Of a stretch of 64,000 bases of DNA, positions 54,481 to 63,287 are shown in pieces. The stretch lies in contig JAFZQU010000028.1 of assembly GCA_017620255.1 (NCBI GenBank), forward strand, positions 124,001 through 188,000. Reading direction: 5' to 3'. A program made the translations under genes and the position numbers. Source of the stretch: Lachnospiraceae bacterium (GTDB lineage Bacteria; Bacillota; Clostridia; Lachnospirales; Lachnospiraceae). A model generated the notes under the pieces. It did no database searches and was not told the DNA's origin. It saw only the letters and a program-made list of their open reading frames with translations. Position 1 is the stretch's first letter. Every line of letters begins with the position of its first letter.

Positions 54481-55500
54481 TTAGAATTGATTGAGGAATC
54501 TCACATCATTCTCGTAGAGCAGCCGCATATCGTCAATCTCATACTTGAGCAGCGCGATACGCTCAAGTCCCAGTCCGAAAGCGAACCCGGAATACTCATC
54601 CGGATCGATCTTGCTCATGCGAAGCACGTTCGGATGCACCATACCGCAGCCGAGGATCTCGATCCAGCCTGTGCCTTTGCAAAACCTGCAACCGCTGCCA
54701 CCGCATTTGAAGCAGGAAACATCTGCTTCCGCGGAGGGTTCCGTGAAATTAAAGTGATGCGGTCTGAAGCGTACTTTTGTATCTTCGCCAAACATCTCCC
54801 TGGCAAATTCCGCAAGTGTTCCTTTCAGATCTGCAAATGTGATATGTTTATCGATCACAAGACCTTCGATCTGGTGGAAGGACGGGGAATGCGTCGCATC
54901 CACTTCATCGGAACGGAATACTCTTCCCGGAGCGATCATTCTGATCGGCAGTTTCCCCTTTTCCATATCATGCACCTGTGTACCGCTGGTCTGGGTACGC
55001 AGCAGAATGTCGCCGTTCACATAGAACGTATCCTGCTCATCCTTGGCCGGATGATCCGCCGGGATGTTCAGGGCTTCGAAATTATAGTAATCGGTCTCCA
55101 CTTCCGGGCCTTCAACCACTTCATAGCCCATGCCGACAAAGATGCGCTCCACTTCTTCCATCACGATCGTATTCGGATGTCTGTGTCCCATCTGCATCTT
55201 CTTGGCGGGAAGCGTTACGTCGATGACTTCCTTCTTCATGGATACTTCGCGTAATTTGCGCTCCAGCTCGATCCTTGCGTTTTCAAGCGCTGTCTCGATC
55301 GCTTCCCTGGTGTCGTTGACCATCTGTCCGACCTTGGGACGCTCTTCCGGGGATACATCTTTCATTCCCTTTAAGACGGAAGTCAGTTCTCCCTTCTTCC
55401 CGAGATAATTGATGCGGACTTCGTTCAGTTTGTCGGGCGCATCGGATTCCGCGATCTTTGCGAGCGCTTCTTCTTTGATCCTTGCCAGTAATTCTTTCAT
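54481..55500 (-). CDS. pheS: Phenylalanine--tRNA ligase alpha subunit
   Basis: A 339-residue class II catalytic subunit. An N-terminal coiled coil (1-85, with VRINYLGKKGELTSVLKGMK) precedes the core with GHRHPNTIVMEEVERIFVGM, PADHPAKDEQDTFY, LLRTQTSGTQVHDME (motif 2 region), FHQIEGLVID and GFAFGLGLERIALL (motif 3). The C-rich segment CFKCGGSGCRFCKGTGWIEI is present, as in many PheS. It begins 21 bases after the YihY gene, so it may be read from the leader that also carries the 6S-like RNA. Confidence 0.97.
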   Translation of the reverse strand: MKELLARIKEEALAKIAESDAPDKLNEVRINYLGKKGELTSVLKGMKDVSPEERPKVGQMVNDTREAIETALENARIELERKLREVSMKKEVIDVTLPAKKMQMGHRHPNTIVMEEVERIFVGMGYEVVEGPEVETDYYNFEALNIPADHPAKDEQDTFYVNGDILLRTQTSGTQVHDMEKGKLPIRMIAPGRVFRSDEVDATHSPSFHQIEGLVIDKHITFADLKGTLAEFAREMFGEDTKVRFRPHHFNFTEPSAEADVSCFKCGGSGCRFCKGTGWIEILGCGMVHPNVLRMSKIDPDEYSGFAFGLGLERIALLKYEIDDMRLLYENDVRFLNQF

Positions 55501-55521
55501 AAAGATCTCCTTCTTACCGTT

Positions 55522-56337
55522 TTATCTAAGGCTGATGCGGTGGTTGAGCCAGGCCCCGAAGAAAAAGAAGTAAAGGCCCGCATAGATCCATACCAGGAGC
55601 ATAACAACCATCGCCAGCGATCCGTACATGGAATAAGCGTTAAAATGCAGTATATAGTATGAAAACAGTTCCGTAAATCCCCACCATACCACGGTTGCGA
55701 TGATCGCTCCGGGCAGCTGGTCCTTTAAGATCATGTGCCTTGCCGGCAGGAACTTATACATAAACAGAAACAGCAGGAACAGTACCGCGATCACGATCAG
55801 ATCGGAATAATGATAGATGTAGCCGGCTACGCCCTGCAGGTTGCCGAAATTCTGATCGATCAGCCGGAAGATACGCTTCCCGAAAAGCCCGACAAGGAAC
55901 AGCAACATCACGCCGATGATCATGAGAAGCGTATACAGGATCGAGATCCCGCGTACGATAAAGTAATTCCGGTTCTCCTCCACATAGTGGATCCGGTTCA
56001 GTCCCTTCGTGATCGCCATGATCCCGCGCGAAGCCGACCACAAAAGCGTGATGATCGAAAGCGGAAGGATCGCCTTACTGCGTCCGTACAGGCCGCCAAG
56101 CAGAACCCTCACTGCCGCCTGAAAGTCTTCGGGAATAAACCGTACGATCAGATTGATAAATTCCGTCTGTGAAAATGGAAAATACGGAATGATAAACAAT
56201 ATGATCAGGATGAACGGGATCATCGAGATAAAAATAAAGAACGCCGCTCCGCTGGAATATACATCCAATTGAAACGACGACAGATTACCTAAGATCTCCC
56301 GATATTTCTGCAACAGCCGTTTAGATGATTCTTTCAT
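55522..56337 (-). CDS. YihY/BrkB-family membrane protein
   Basis: A 271-residue polytopic inner-membrane protein with about six hydrophobic segments. Family features: the N-terminal SSGAAFFIFISMIPFILIIL, LLWSASRGIMAITKGLNRIH (the SxxxAxxGLNxxY region) and the C-terminal AIIATVVWWGFTELFSYYIL followed by YGSLAMVVMLLVWIYAG. The family was once annotated as ribonuclease BN in error; its function is not settled, transport being the usual proposal. The start ATG lies about 12 bases after the terminator of the 6S-like RNA; only a weak ribosome binding site is seen. Confidence 0.88.
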   Translation of the reverse strand: MKESSKRLLQKYREILGNLSSFQLDVYSSGAAFFIFISMIPFILIILFIIPYFPFSQTEFINLIVRFIPEDFQAAVRVLLGGLYGRSKAILPLSIITLLWSASRGIMAITKGLNRIHYVEENRNYFIVRGISILYTLLMIIGVMLLFLVGLFGKRIFRLIDQNFGNLQGVAGYIYHYSDLIVIAVLFLLFLFMYKFLPARHMILKDQLPGAIIATVVWWGFTELFSYYILHFNAYSMYGSLAMVVMLLVWIYAGLYFFFFGAWLNHRISLR

Positions 56338-56348
56338 GACCTATACCG

Positions 56349-56372
56349 AAAAAAAGCCCTGGCGACCAGGAC
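56349..56372 (-). terminator. Terminator of the 6S-like RNA
   Basis: GTCCTGG and CCAGGGC pair around a TCG loop and are followed by TTTTTTT on the minus strand. It lies about 12 bases before the YihY start. Confidence 0.9.
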
Positions 56373-56550
56373 TTGTCCCAAAATGCAGTTCTTGTTTTTT
56401 GACTCCTAGCAATGTCTGCCAGGTGGGTAACCGCAACCATCTTTCTGCCTTCCCCCGGAAGCTGATGGGGCCTGACATACGCATGGCAATGTAGGAATCC
56501 CGTTTAAAGTGATGTAGGTTCAAAAATACAAGAAGCTCTGCACTTCGGGT
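56349..56550 (-). ncRNA. ssrS: 6S-like regulatory RNA
   Basis: An independent transcript of about 200 bases with a promoter at 56557-56585 and a terminator at its end. Its two ends pair in a long closing stem: near the 5' end TGCAG..TTCTTGT.TTTTTGA, near the 3' end TCAAAAA..ACAAGAA.TGCA. The middle folds into an apical stem CCATC..GATGG containing CTTCC..GGAAG, separated by largely open strands. Length, closing stem and open middle fit Firmicutes 6S RNA, which binds sigma-A RNA polymerase. SRP RNA was considered but the GGAAG..GCAGC signature is not in place. The family call needs a covariance search. The 80-codon ORF across it has no coding features. Confidence 0.6.
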
Positions 56551-56556
56551 ACCTTT

Positions 56557-56585
56557 ATTATACAGGATTTCCGTAAAAATCACAA
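56557..56585 (-). promoter_or_regulatory. Promoter of the 6S-like RNA
   Basis: Minus strand TTGTGA (56580-56585), 17 bases, TATAAT (56557-56562). No open reading frame with a ribosome binding site follows before the terminator. Confidence 0.8.
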
Positions 56586-56590
56586 TAGTT

Positions 56591-57616
56591 TTATTTTCGC
56601 TTCAGGATAAAATGCAGTTCGCTCGAGAATTCACTTTCATCCGCTACAAGCTGCAGTTTATCAAGCAACGGCACAAACCGTTCGGAGAAATATGTAGCCA
56701 GTTCCTGATCGCCGTTCTTGGCAAGCATGACCGTTAAGAACCGGTAGAGATCATTGAAGTCCGAACCGAACCGCCACTCATAAGCGATCTCAAAGCCGAT
56801 CCGGTCTGCCATATACGCGATGCTCTCGTTAGAGAACAGATGCGTATGCGTGCCGCCCGTATGGCGGTTGTAACACTGCTGGTTGGCCGCTTCGAATACA
56901 GTCGAGAAGGAAAACATCGGAACAGACGCATAGAGGTAGCGGATGTTTGAATTATCGCGTACCGCGGCAAGATTCTCATCGAGATGGATCAGGTGCTCCA
57001 GCACGCCGATCGCAGAGATCACATTTGCGTCTGTTTTACGGATATAGTCGATGGAATCCGTCAGGCCGACATGGGTTAAGATCTGCTCTCCTGCCATCTC
57101 ATTGCCGTAATTGACCTGGTTTTCCGATAATTCCACTCCGTTTGCATCCATGCCGAGCCTTCTTAAGGCAGCGACGAAATACCCGCATCCGGCACCGATG
57201 TCTAAGATCTTTACCTCATTGACGCCTTCTTTTTGCAGGGATTCCCGTAAGAATTCAGCCTTTGGCGTGTAGATCGTATGCAGACGCTTTTCGTACCCTT
57301 CCCTGTCAGCCGCACTGTAATTGCGTGAATAGTCATCTTCCACATAGACCCTGCTCGCAAATTCATCCGTATCCTCAAATTCGGAATTCAGATGCCCGCA
57401 GGTCGGACACAGGATATAGCCCAGTTTGTGGCTTGTAAACAGAGGCTCTGCCAGTTTCGTCTTACAGATCTTGCACTGCGTACGGCGGGGCTGCCTGGAC
57501 AGTACGGACGCCATTTCATCCGCCATCTGAAGCATCCCGTCGTTATTCTCAAAAAAGTTCTTCTTCATGGAATTCAGATCGCCAAACGGCTTTCCGAATC
57601 TCTTCTCAACAGCCAT
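56591..57616 (-). CDS. SAM-dependent methyltransferase with N-terminal zinc-binding region
   Basis: A 341-residue class I methyltransferase. An N-terminal four-cysteine region (CKICKTKL and ILCPTCGHLNSEF, about residues 47-80) probably binds zinc. The SAM motif is VKILDIGAGCGYFVAALRRL, followed by GVELSENQVNYGNE and ISAIGVLEHLIHLDENLA. The layout (zinc region, methyltransferase, C-terminal RFLTVMLAKNG part) resembles sugar C- or O-methyltransferases of surface polysaccharide synthesis, but the substrate is not determined. It lies 11 bases after tyrS and ends just before the 6S-like RNA promoter. Confidence 0.82.
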   Translation of the reverse strand: MAVEKRFGKPFGDLNSMKKNFFENNDGMLQMADEMASVLSRQPRRTQCKICKTKLAEPLFTSHKLGYILCPTCGHLNSEFEDTDEFASRVYVEDDYSRNYSAADREGYEKRLHTIYTPKAEFLRESLQKEGVNEVKILDIGAGCGYFVAALRRLGMDANGVELSENQVNYGNEMAGEQILTHVGLTDSIDYIRKTDANVISAIGVLEHLIHLDENLAAVRDNSNIRYLYASVPMFSFSTVFEAANQQCYNRHTGGTHTHLFSNESIAYMADRIGFEIAYEWRFGSDFNDLYRFLTVMLAKNGDQELATYFSERFVPLLDKLQLVADESEFSSELHFILKRK

Positions 57617-57627
57617 GTCTTATCTCC

Positions 57628-58845
57628 TCAGCAGACGATCTTTTTGAAATTCTTCTTCCCCTTTTTCAAAACAACACCGTCCCCGATCTCTTCCCTCGTG
57701 ATCGAGAATTTCGCATCCGTGACTTTTTCACCGTCGATCGAAACGCCGCCCTGTTCCACGTTACGTCTCGCATCGGATCTGGTCGGACAGAAACCGGCTG
57801 CAACGAGCATCTGCAGGATATCACAGCGTCCGTCGCGGAAGTCATCATCAGACAGTTTTGTCTCCGGCATATCGGCATCCCCACCTGCCGTAAAGATGGA
57901 TTTTGCTGCATTCTGCGCTTTTTCGGCTTCTTCCTCGCCGTGCACCATCTTTGTGAGTTCGTAAGCTAATATTTCCTTGGCCGTGTTCAGCTGCGCACCT
58001 TCCCAGGTGTCCATCCTGTCAACCTCTTCAAGCGGTAGGAATGTCAGCATGCGGATGCATTTGAGCACGTCATCATCCGCCACGTTTCTCCAGTACTGGT
58101 AAAAATCATACGGAGAAGTTTTCTTCGGATCCAGCCATACGGCACCGCCGACTGTTTTCCCCATCTTCTTGCCCTCTGAATTTAAGAGCAGGGTGATCGT
58201 CATGGCGTATGCGTCTTTTCCGAGTTTTCTGCGGATCAGTTCCGTACCGCCGAGCATGTTGCTCCACTGGTCATCGCCGCCGAATTGCATATTACAGCCG
58301 AATTTCTGATACAGTGCGTAAAAATCATAGCTCTGCATGATCATGTAATTGAACTCAAGGAACGAGAGTCCCTTTTCCATACGCTGCTTGTAGCATTCGG
58401 CACGCAGCATGTTATTCACGGAAAAGCAGGCCCCGACTTCCCTAAGCAGTTCCACATAGTTCAGATCGAGCAGCCAGTCCGCATTGTTGACCATTAAGGC
58501 TTTTCCGTCCGAAAAATCGATAAACCGGCTCATCTGTTCCTTGAAACAGTCGCAGTTGTGCTGGATGTCCTCTTTTGTCAGCATCTTACGCATATCCGTT
58601 CTGCCCGACGGATCACCGATCATACCGGTTCCGCCGCCGATCAGGGCGATCGGTTTATTGCCGGCCATCTGCAGACGCTTCATTAGGCACAGAGCCATGA
58701 AATGTCCGACATGTAAGCTGTCCGCGGTCGGATCGAACCCGATATAAAATACGGCCTTGCCGTTATCGATCAGTTCACGGATCTCTTTTTCATCGGTCAC
58801 CTGCGCGATCAGGCCGCGCGCGACCAGTTCGTCATATATTTTCAT
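57628..58845 (-). CDS. tyrS: Tyrosine--tRNA ligase
   Basis: A 405-residue class I synthetase from ATG 58845 (AGGAGG six bases upstream; the adjacent ATG 58848 is too close, and the longer frame lacks a site). The HIGH motif appears as [11 protein letters not shown], the KMSKS loop as [11 protein letters not shown], with [20 protein letters not shown] for tyrosine and tRNA recognition. The C-terminal S4 RNA-binding domain ([20 protein letters not shown]) ends at FKKIVC. No T-box leader is seen; the gap to pckA holds only the pckA terminator and 45 further bases. Confidence 0.97.
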   Translation of the reverse strand: MKIYDELVARGLIAQVTDEKEIRELIDNGKAVFYIGFDPTADSLHVGHFMALCLMKRLQMAGNKPIALIGGGTGMIGDPSGRTDMRKMLTKEDIQHNCDCFKEQMSRFIDFSDGKALMVNNADWLLDLNYVELLREVGACFSVNNMLRAECYKQRMEKGLSFLEFNYMIMQSYDFYALYQKFGCNMQFGGDDQWSNMLGGTELIRRKLGKDAYAMTITLLLNSEGKKMGKTVGGAVWLDPKKTSPYDFYQYWRNVADDDVLKCIRMLTFLPLEEVDRMDTWEGAQLNTAKEILAYELTKMVHGEEEAEKAQNAAKSIFTAGGDADMPETKLSDDDFRDGRCDILQMLVAAGFCPTRSDARRNVEQGGVSIDGEKVTDAKFSITREEIGDGVVLKKGKKNFKKIVC

Positions 58846-58885
58846 CATCTTCCTCCTGAAACAATCTGTCAGTAAGTATATCATA

Positions 58886-58915
58886 ACAATAAAAGGCGGG
58901 CAATGCCCGCCTTTT
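58886..58915 (-). terminator. Rho-independent terminator after pckA
   Basis: AAAAGGCGGGCA and TGCCCGCCTTTT form a 12-bp stem (58891-58915); ATTG follows the terminal T-run on the minus strand. Confidence 0.9.
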
Positions 58916-58944
58916 GATCAATCCTCATAAACAGAAGCATAAGA

Positions 58945-60558
58945 TCAAAGCTTCGGTCCTGCAGCAACAAGTGCCTTGCCTGCTGCATTTCCTTCGTACT
59001 TTGCAAAGTTCTTGATGAATCTGCCTGCAAGATCCTTAGCCTTCTCATCCCATTCGGATGCGTTGGTATAAGTATCTCTCGGGTCAAGGATCGCGGGATC
59101 CACGCCCGGCAGTTCCGTCGGAACTTCAAAATCAAAGATCGGGATCTTCTTGGTGGGAGCCTTAAGCACGTCGCCGTTTAAGATCGCATCGATGATACCT
59201 CTGGTATCCTTGATGGAGATTCTTTTGCCTGTGCCGTTCCAGCCCGTGTTGACCAGATAAGCCTTTGCACCGCTCTTCTGCATTCTCTTAACGAGTTCCT
59301 CACCATACTTGGTAGGATGCAGCTCTAAGAATGCCTGGCCGAAGCATGCGGAGAATGTAGGTGTCGGTTCTGTGATACCACGCTCCGTACCTGCCAGTTT
59401 TGCTGTGAAACCGGACAGGAAATAATACTGTGTCTGTTCCGGTGTCAGAATGGATACCGGAGGAAGTACGCCGAATGCGTCTGCAGATAAGAAGATCACG
59501 TTGTCGGCAGCAGGGCCCGAAGATGTCGGGTTTACATTGAGCACGATGTTTTTGATGTGCTCGATCGGATAAGATACACGGGTATTCTCCGTTACGGACT
59601 TGTCGGCAAAATCGATCTTGCCTGCGCCGTCAACCGTAACGTTCTCTAGCAGAGCGTTTCTCTTGATCGCATTATAGATGTCGGGCTCGGATTCCTTATC
59701 CAGATTGATGACCTTTGCATAGCAGCCGCCTTCAAAGTTGAAGACACCGTTGTCATCCCAGCCGTGCTCGTCATCACCGATCAGCAGTCTCTTCGGATCA
59801 GTGGAAAGCGTGGTCTTACCTGTTCCGGAAAGGCCGAAGAAGATGGCTGTGTTCTTGCCGTTCATATCAGTATTTGCGGAGCAGTGCATTGCAGCGATAC
59901 CCTGCAGAGGCAGGTAGTAGTTCATCATGGAGAACATACCCTTCTTCATTTCACCGCCGTACCATGTGTTCAGGATCACCTGCTCACGGCTGCTTACGTT
60001 GAAGGCAACACAGGTCTCGGAATTAAGGCCTAATTCCTTATAGTTATCAACTTTAGCCTTGGAAGCCGTATATACAACGAAGTTCGGCTCAAAGGTCTTC
60101 TCTTCCTCAGCAGTGGGCTTGATGAACATGTTTCTTACGAAATGAGCCTGCCATGCCACTTCCATGATGAAGCGGACAGCCATTCTCGTATCCTTGTTCG
60201 CACCGCAGAAAGCATCCACTACGAACAGTCTCTTTCCGGAAAGCTGTTTTCTGGCAAGATCACGTACATATTCCCAGGTCTTCTCATCCATCGGATGGTT
60301 ATCATTCTTATATTCATCGGTTGTCCACCACACCGTATCCTTGGACTTGTCATCCATAACGATATATTTGTCTTTGGGGGAACGGCCTGTATAGATACCT
60401 GTCATAACATTGACTGTATCCAGTTCCGTCAGTGTACCCTTGTCAAAACCTGTCAGATCACTCTTCATCTCTTCCTCAAACAGGAATTCATAGGAAGGAT
60501 TATAGACGATCTCGGTGGCACCCGTGATGCCATACTTGCTTAAATCGATGTTTGCCAT
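58945..60558 (-). CDS. pckA: Phosphoenolpyruvate carboxykinase (ATP)
   Basis: A 537-residue ATP-type PEPCK interconverting oxaloacetate with PEP and CO2. Nucleotide loop [20 protein letters not shown], metal site [21 protein letters not shown], and [14 protein letters not shown] and [12 protein letters not shown] identify it. In anaerobic gut bacteria the enzyme commonly works toward oxaloacetate, fixing CO2. It is monocistronic, with a promoter at 60612-60639 and a terminator at its end. It could feed oxaloacetate to the two citrate synthases in this window. Confidence 0.97.
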   Translation of the reverse strand: MANIDLSKYGITGATEIVYNPSYEFLFEEEMKSDLTGFDKGTLTELDTVNVMTGIYTGRSPKDKYIVMDDKSKDTVWWTTDEYKNDNHPMDEKTWEYVRDLARKQLSGKRLFVVDAFCGANKDTRMAVRFIMEVAWQAHFVRNMFIKPTAEEEKTFEPNFVVYTASKAKVDNYKELGLNSETCVAFNVSSREQVILNTWYGGEMKKGMFSMMNYYLPLQGIAAMHCSANTDMNGKNTAIFFGLSGTGKTTLSTDPKRLLIGDDEHGWDDNGVFNFEGGCYAKVINLDKESEPDIYNAIKRNALLENVTVDGAGKIDFADKSVTENTRVSYPIEHIKNIVLNVNPTSSGPAADNVIFLSADAFGVLPPVSILTPEQTQYYFLSGFTAKLAGTERGITEPTPTFSACFGQAFLELHPTKYGEELVKRMQKSGAKAYLVNTGWNGTGKRISIKDTRGIIDAILNGDVLKAPTKKIPIFDFEVPTELPGVDPAILDPRDTYTNASEWDEKAKDLAGRFIKNFAKYEGNAAGKALVAAGPKL

Positions 60559-60611
60559 TTACCTTACCTCACTTTGTATAAAATTCAGTACATAAAAAAG
60601 TTCCATTGACT

Positions 60612-60639
60612 ATTATACATATTATATGAGATTTGTCAC
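60612..60639 (-). promoter_or_regulatory. Promoter for pckA
   Basis: Minus strand GTGACA (60634-60639), 16 bases, TATAAT (60612-60617), about 50 bases before the ATG. Confidence 0.65.
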
Positions 60640-60665
60640 GCATTTTTTCGCACGGCCGGACAATG

Positions 60666-60694
60666 AAAAAGGATCCGGTTTTCAGACCGGATCC
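60666..60694 (-). terminator. Terminator overlapping the aminopeptidase P stop codon
   Basis: GGATCCGGT and ACCGGATCC form a perfect 9-bp stem (60671-60694) with TTTTTC following on the minus strand. The stop TGA (60682-60684) lies inside the loop region. Confidence 0.88.
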
Positions 60695-62481
60695 GTGGCC
60701 TCTTTCAGCCATTCTTTTTCTTCGTCCGTAAGATAGGGAGATATTTTCTCATATACCGTGCGGTAATAGGTATTGATCCACTCTGTTTCTCTTTGTGTCA
60801 GCATTTCCCTGATGATCGCATCTTTTTCGTATGGCACGAGCGTCAGGGTCTCAAATCCGTAATATTCGCCCCATTCATTCTGCAGTTTTTCCACACAGAG
60901 CAATTCATTCTCGATCCGAATGCCGTGACTGCCCTCGATATAGATCCCCGGCTCGTCACTGGTGATCATACCCGGAACGATCATAGGCGGTATCTGATCC
61001 TTTAAGATCTTGATCCTGAAACTCTGCGGACCCTCATGTACATTTAAGAAAGCGCCGATCCCGTGTCCCGTTCCGTGTCTGTAATCAAGTCCGATCCGCC
61101 AGATGGGCTCTCTTGCAAGAATATCGAGATTGACGCCGGTGCAGCCTTTCATAAATACGGCATCGGCAAGCGCGATCATGGACTTTAAAACAGCCGTATA
61201 ATGGATCTTCTCCTCTTCTTTCAACGGACCAAGTGCGATCGTACGCGTGATGTCTGTCGTTGCGCCCCTGTATTGCGCACCTGAATCAAGAAGCAGAAAG
61301 CCTTCCGGTTTCAGGACGGCGCAGGTATCTTCTTTGGGCGCATAATGTATGATCGCGCCGTTACTTCCGTAGGCACAGATCGTTTCAAAAGAAAGATCCA
61401 CATAGCCTTCGTTTTCACTGCGCAGTCTGTCAATATATGCGGCAGCCTCACATTCCGTGATCTCTTCCTTTGCAACTGTATCTTTGATATAGCGGATGAA
61501 ACGGATCATCGCAACCGCATCATATTCGTGATATTTCTTTGCAAGCCTTATCTCTGCCTCATTTTTGATCTGTTTCGGGATCAGATCATGATCCGATACG
61601 GAAAGCAGACTGTTTCCGTCCTGTAAGATCGAACAGATCACACTGTTGCAGGCATTGGGATCCAGAGCGATCGTCAGCGACTTTAACGAGGATAAGTAAT
61701 TCTCAAATTCACCATACGGCAGGCATGTGATCCCGTCGCTGCGAAGGCTTAAGCGCAGTACATCCGAAAGCGCCTGATCCTGCACAAAAAGAACAGCATC
61801 CATCATGCTGATATAGGCGTAGGAAAAAGCGACCGGATTATAGGTGACATCCGATCCGCGCAGATTGAACAGCCACATGACGGCACTTAAGTCTGTCAGA
61901 ACATAGGCATCCGCACCGGTCTCTTTCAGTTTTGACCGGATGTTCCGGATCTTTTCGCTTCTCTCCATGCCGCAGATGAGAAGCGGCAGTTCATGGACGG
62001 GATTCGCATTCATTTTGGGTCTTTGTGTCCAGACCTTCTCAAACAGATCGATATCGGTCCGGAATTTTCCGGGACTGATCGCATTTAGCAGTTCGTTGCA
62101 ATAGGTCGCGCTGATCGTCCTTCCGTCGCAGGCAACCGTCATCCCCGCTGTGATCTCCTCTTTCAGAAATTCTTCAATCGTTGGTGTCTCCGGCAGTCCG
62201 TCCTTAAACAGTTCGATCGTGGTACCGGCCAGCTGTTCCGCAGCCTGTACATGGTATCTGCCATCCGCCCACAGGATCGCACGGGATCCTGTCACCGCCA
62301 TCCAGCCGGCGCTTCCCGTAAATCCGGAAAGGAATTCTCTCGTCTTGAATGCATTGTCCACGTATTCGCTTTGATGGTAATCAGATGTGAAGATGAGATA
62401 ACAGTCGATCTTCTCCCTGCGCATGTTCTCTCTCAGGGCTTCCAGTCTTTTCTCAATCGTGTTCATATGGTTCTCTTTCAT
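60682..62481 (-). CDS. Xaa-Pro aminopeptidase (M24 family, long form)
   Basis: A 599-residue aminopeptidase P, the three-domain form: two creatinase-type N-terminal domains (to about 310), with FTSDYHQSEYVDNAFKTREF and LWADGRYHVQAAEQL, then the catalytic pita-bread domain. Metal ligands are visible in LLDSGAQYRGATTDITRTIA (two aspartates), HGTGHGIGAFLNVHEGP (histidine), SDEPGIYIEGSHGIRIENE (two glutamates). It removes N-terminal residues before proline. The start may be ATG 62481 or, more in line with relatives, ATG 62466 (MNTIEKRLEALRENM); neither has a strong ribosome binding site. It follows deoC by 19 bases. Confidence 0.93.
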   Translation of the reverse strand: MKENHMNTIEKRLEALRENMRREKIDCYLIFTSDYHQSEYVDNAFKTREFLSGFTGSAGWMAVTGSRAILWADGRYHVQAAEQLAGTTIELFKDGLPETPTIEEFLKEEITAGMTVACDGRTISATYCNELLNAISPGKFRTDIDLFEKVWTQRPKMNANPVHELPLLICGMERSEKIRNIRSKLKETGADAYVLTDLSAVMWLFNLRGSDVTYNPVAFSYAYISMMDAVLFVQDQALSDVLRLSLRSDGITCLPYGEFENYLSSLKSLTIALDPNACNSVICSILQDGNSLLSVSDHDLIPKQIKNEAEIRLAKKYHEYDAVAMIRFIRYIKDTVAKEEITECEAAAYIDRLRSENEGYVDLSFETICAYGSNGAIIHYAPKEDTCAVLKPEGFLLLDSGAQYRGATTDITRTIALGPLKEEEKIHYTAVLKSMIALADAVFMKGCTGVNLDILAREPIWRIGLDYRHGTGHGIGAFLNVHEGPQSFRIKILKDQIPPMIVPGMITSDEPGIYIEGSHGIRIENELLCVEKLQNEWGEYYGFETLTLVPYEKDAIIREMLTQRETEWINTYYRTVYEKISPYLTDEEKEWLKEATDPV

Positions 62482-62500
62482 TTACGAAATGATATATTCA

Positions 62501-63151
62501 TCAGATGGAATCCTTCAGCAGGGAAACAGCTGCGGATGTGCCGATCCTGTCACAGCCTGCCGCAAGAAACGCATTCAGATCTTCGATCGTGCGGATCCCG
62601 CCGGCTGCTTTGATCTTAACGCCGGGTCCGATATGCTGTTTGAAGAGTTCAATGTCCGAAAGAACCGCTCCTGCAGTCCCGAATCCCGTAGATGTCTTGA
62701 TATAATCCGCGCCGCCGTCTGTCACGCATTTGCACATGGCGATCTTTTCATCATCTGTCAGATAGCAGGTCTCGATGATGACTTTCAGGATCTTTTCTCC
62801 GCAAAGTTCTTTCAGGGTACGGATCTCCCGGGTAACGGCATCATAGTCATGATTTTTCACATCCGTCAGATTGATCACCATATCCACTTCCGATGCGCCG
62901 TCAAGAAGTGCCTGCCCGGTTTCTGCCGCTTTTCCCTCCGTTGTCTCATAACCGAGCGGGAATCCGACTACCGTGCAGATATTCAGATCCGGATACGCGT
63001 CATGGATCCTTTTGATATAGCACGGCGGTACACAGACAGATGCTGTGTGATACTTTACCGCATCTTCGCAAAGATTCTGTATATCCTCCCAGGATGCAAC
63101 AGCCTTTAACAGTGTATGATCACAATGTGTGAGAATTTCCGAATTTGTCAT
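62501..63151 (-). CDS. deoC: Deoxyribose-phosphate aldolase
   Basis: A 216-residue class I aldolase cleaving 2-deoxyribose 5-phosphate to glyceraldehyde 3-phosphate and acetaldehyde. The start HCDHTLLKAVASWEDI, VVGFPLGYETTEGKAAET, EVDMVINL, the Schiff-base lysine in DYIKTSTGFGTAGA and IKAAGGIRTIED are typical. AGGAGG lies eight bases before the ATG, behind a TGn-extended -10 box. No other deo genes are close. Confidence 0.96.
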   Translation of the reverse strand: MTNSEILTHCDHTLLKAVASWEDIQNLCEDAVKYHTASVCVPPCYIKRIHDAYPDLNICTVVGFPLGYETTEGKAAETGQALLDGASEVDMVINLTDVKNHDYDAVTREIRTLKELCGEKILKVIIETCYLTDDEKIAMCKCVTDGGADYIKTSTGFGTAGAVLSDIELFKQHIGPGVKIKAAGGIRTIEDLNAFLAAGCDRIGTSAAVSLLKDSI

Positions 63152-63179
63152 GAGTTACCTCCTACTTGTGTTTTCAAAC

Positions 63180-63188
63180 ATTATAGCA
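63180..63188 (-). promoter_or_regulatory. Extended -10 promoter for deoC
   Basis: Minus strand TGCTATAAT, a perfect extended -10 box, 28 bases before the ATG; the sequence before it (TTTACACACTTTA) does not place a -35 box at the standard distance. Confidence 0.55.
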
Positions 63189-63218
63189 TAAAGTGTGTAA
63201 ACATTTTATGAATTTTCC

Positions 63219-63241
63219 CACATTTTACTTGTTACAATGTG
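63219..63241. promoter_or_regulatory. Inverted repeat in the deoC-citrate synthase divergent region
   Basis: CACATT and AATGTG are perfect 6-base arms with 11 bases between, overlapping the -35 box of the plus-strand promoter. Possible operator; no regulator can be named. Confidence 0.3.
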
Positions 63242-63258
63242 AAAATCAATGGTAAAAT
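63229..63258 (+). promoter_or_regulatory. Possible promoter for the citrate synthase gene
   Basis: TTGTTA (63229-63234), 18 bases, TAAAAT (63253-63258), 29 bases before the ATG, with AAAGGAG in between. Confidence 0.45.
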
Positions 63259-63287
63259 CAAAGCACTACACACCAAAAGGAGATATC

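Noticed and set aside
56349..56550. Signal recognition particle RNA
   Set aside because: A TGTCAGG segment suggested SRP RNA, but the conserved GGAAG..GCAGC apical loop is not in the required arrangement, whereas the long closing stem and size fit 6S RNA better.
56341..56583. Minus-strand 80-codon open frame
   Set aside because: It spans a promoter, a self-pairing RNA and a terminator and has no ribosome binding site; treated as a non-coding RNA gene.
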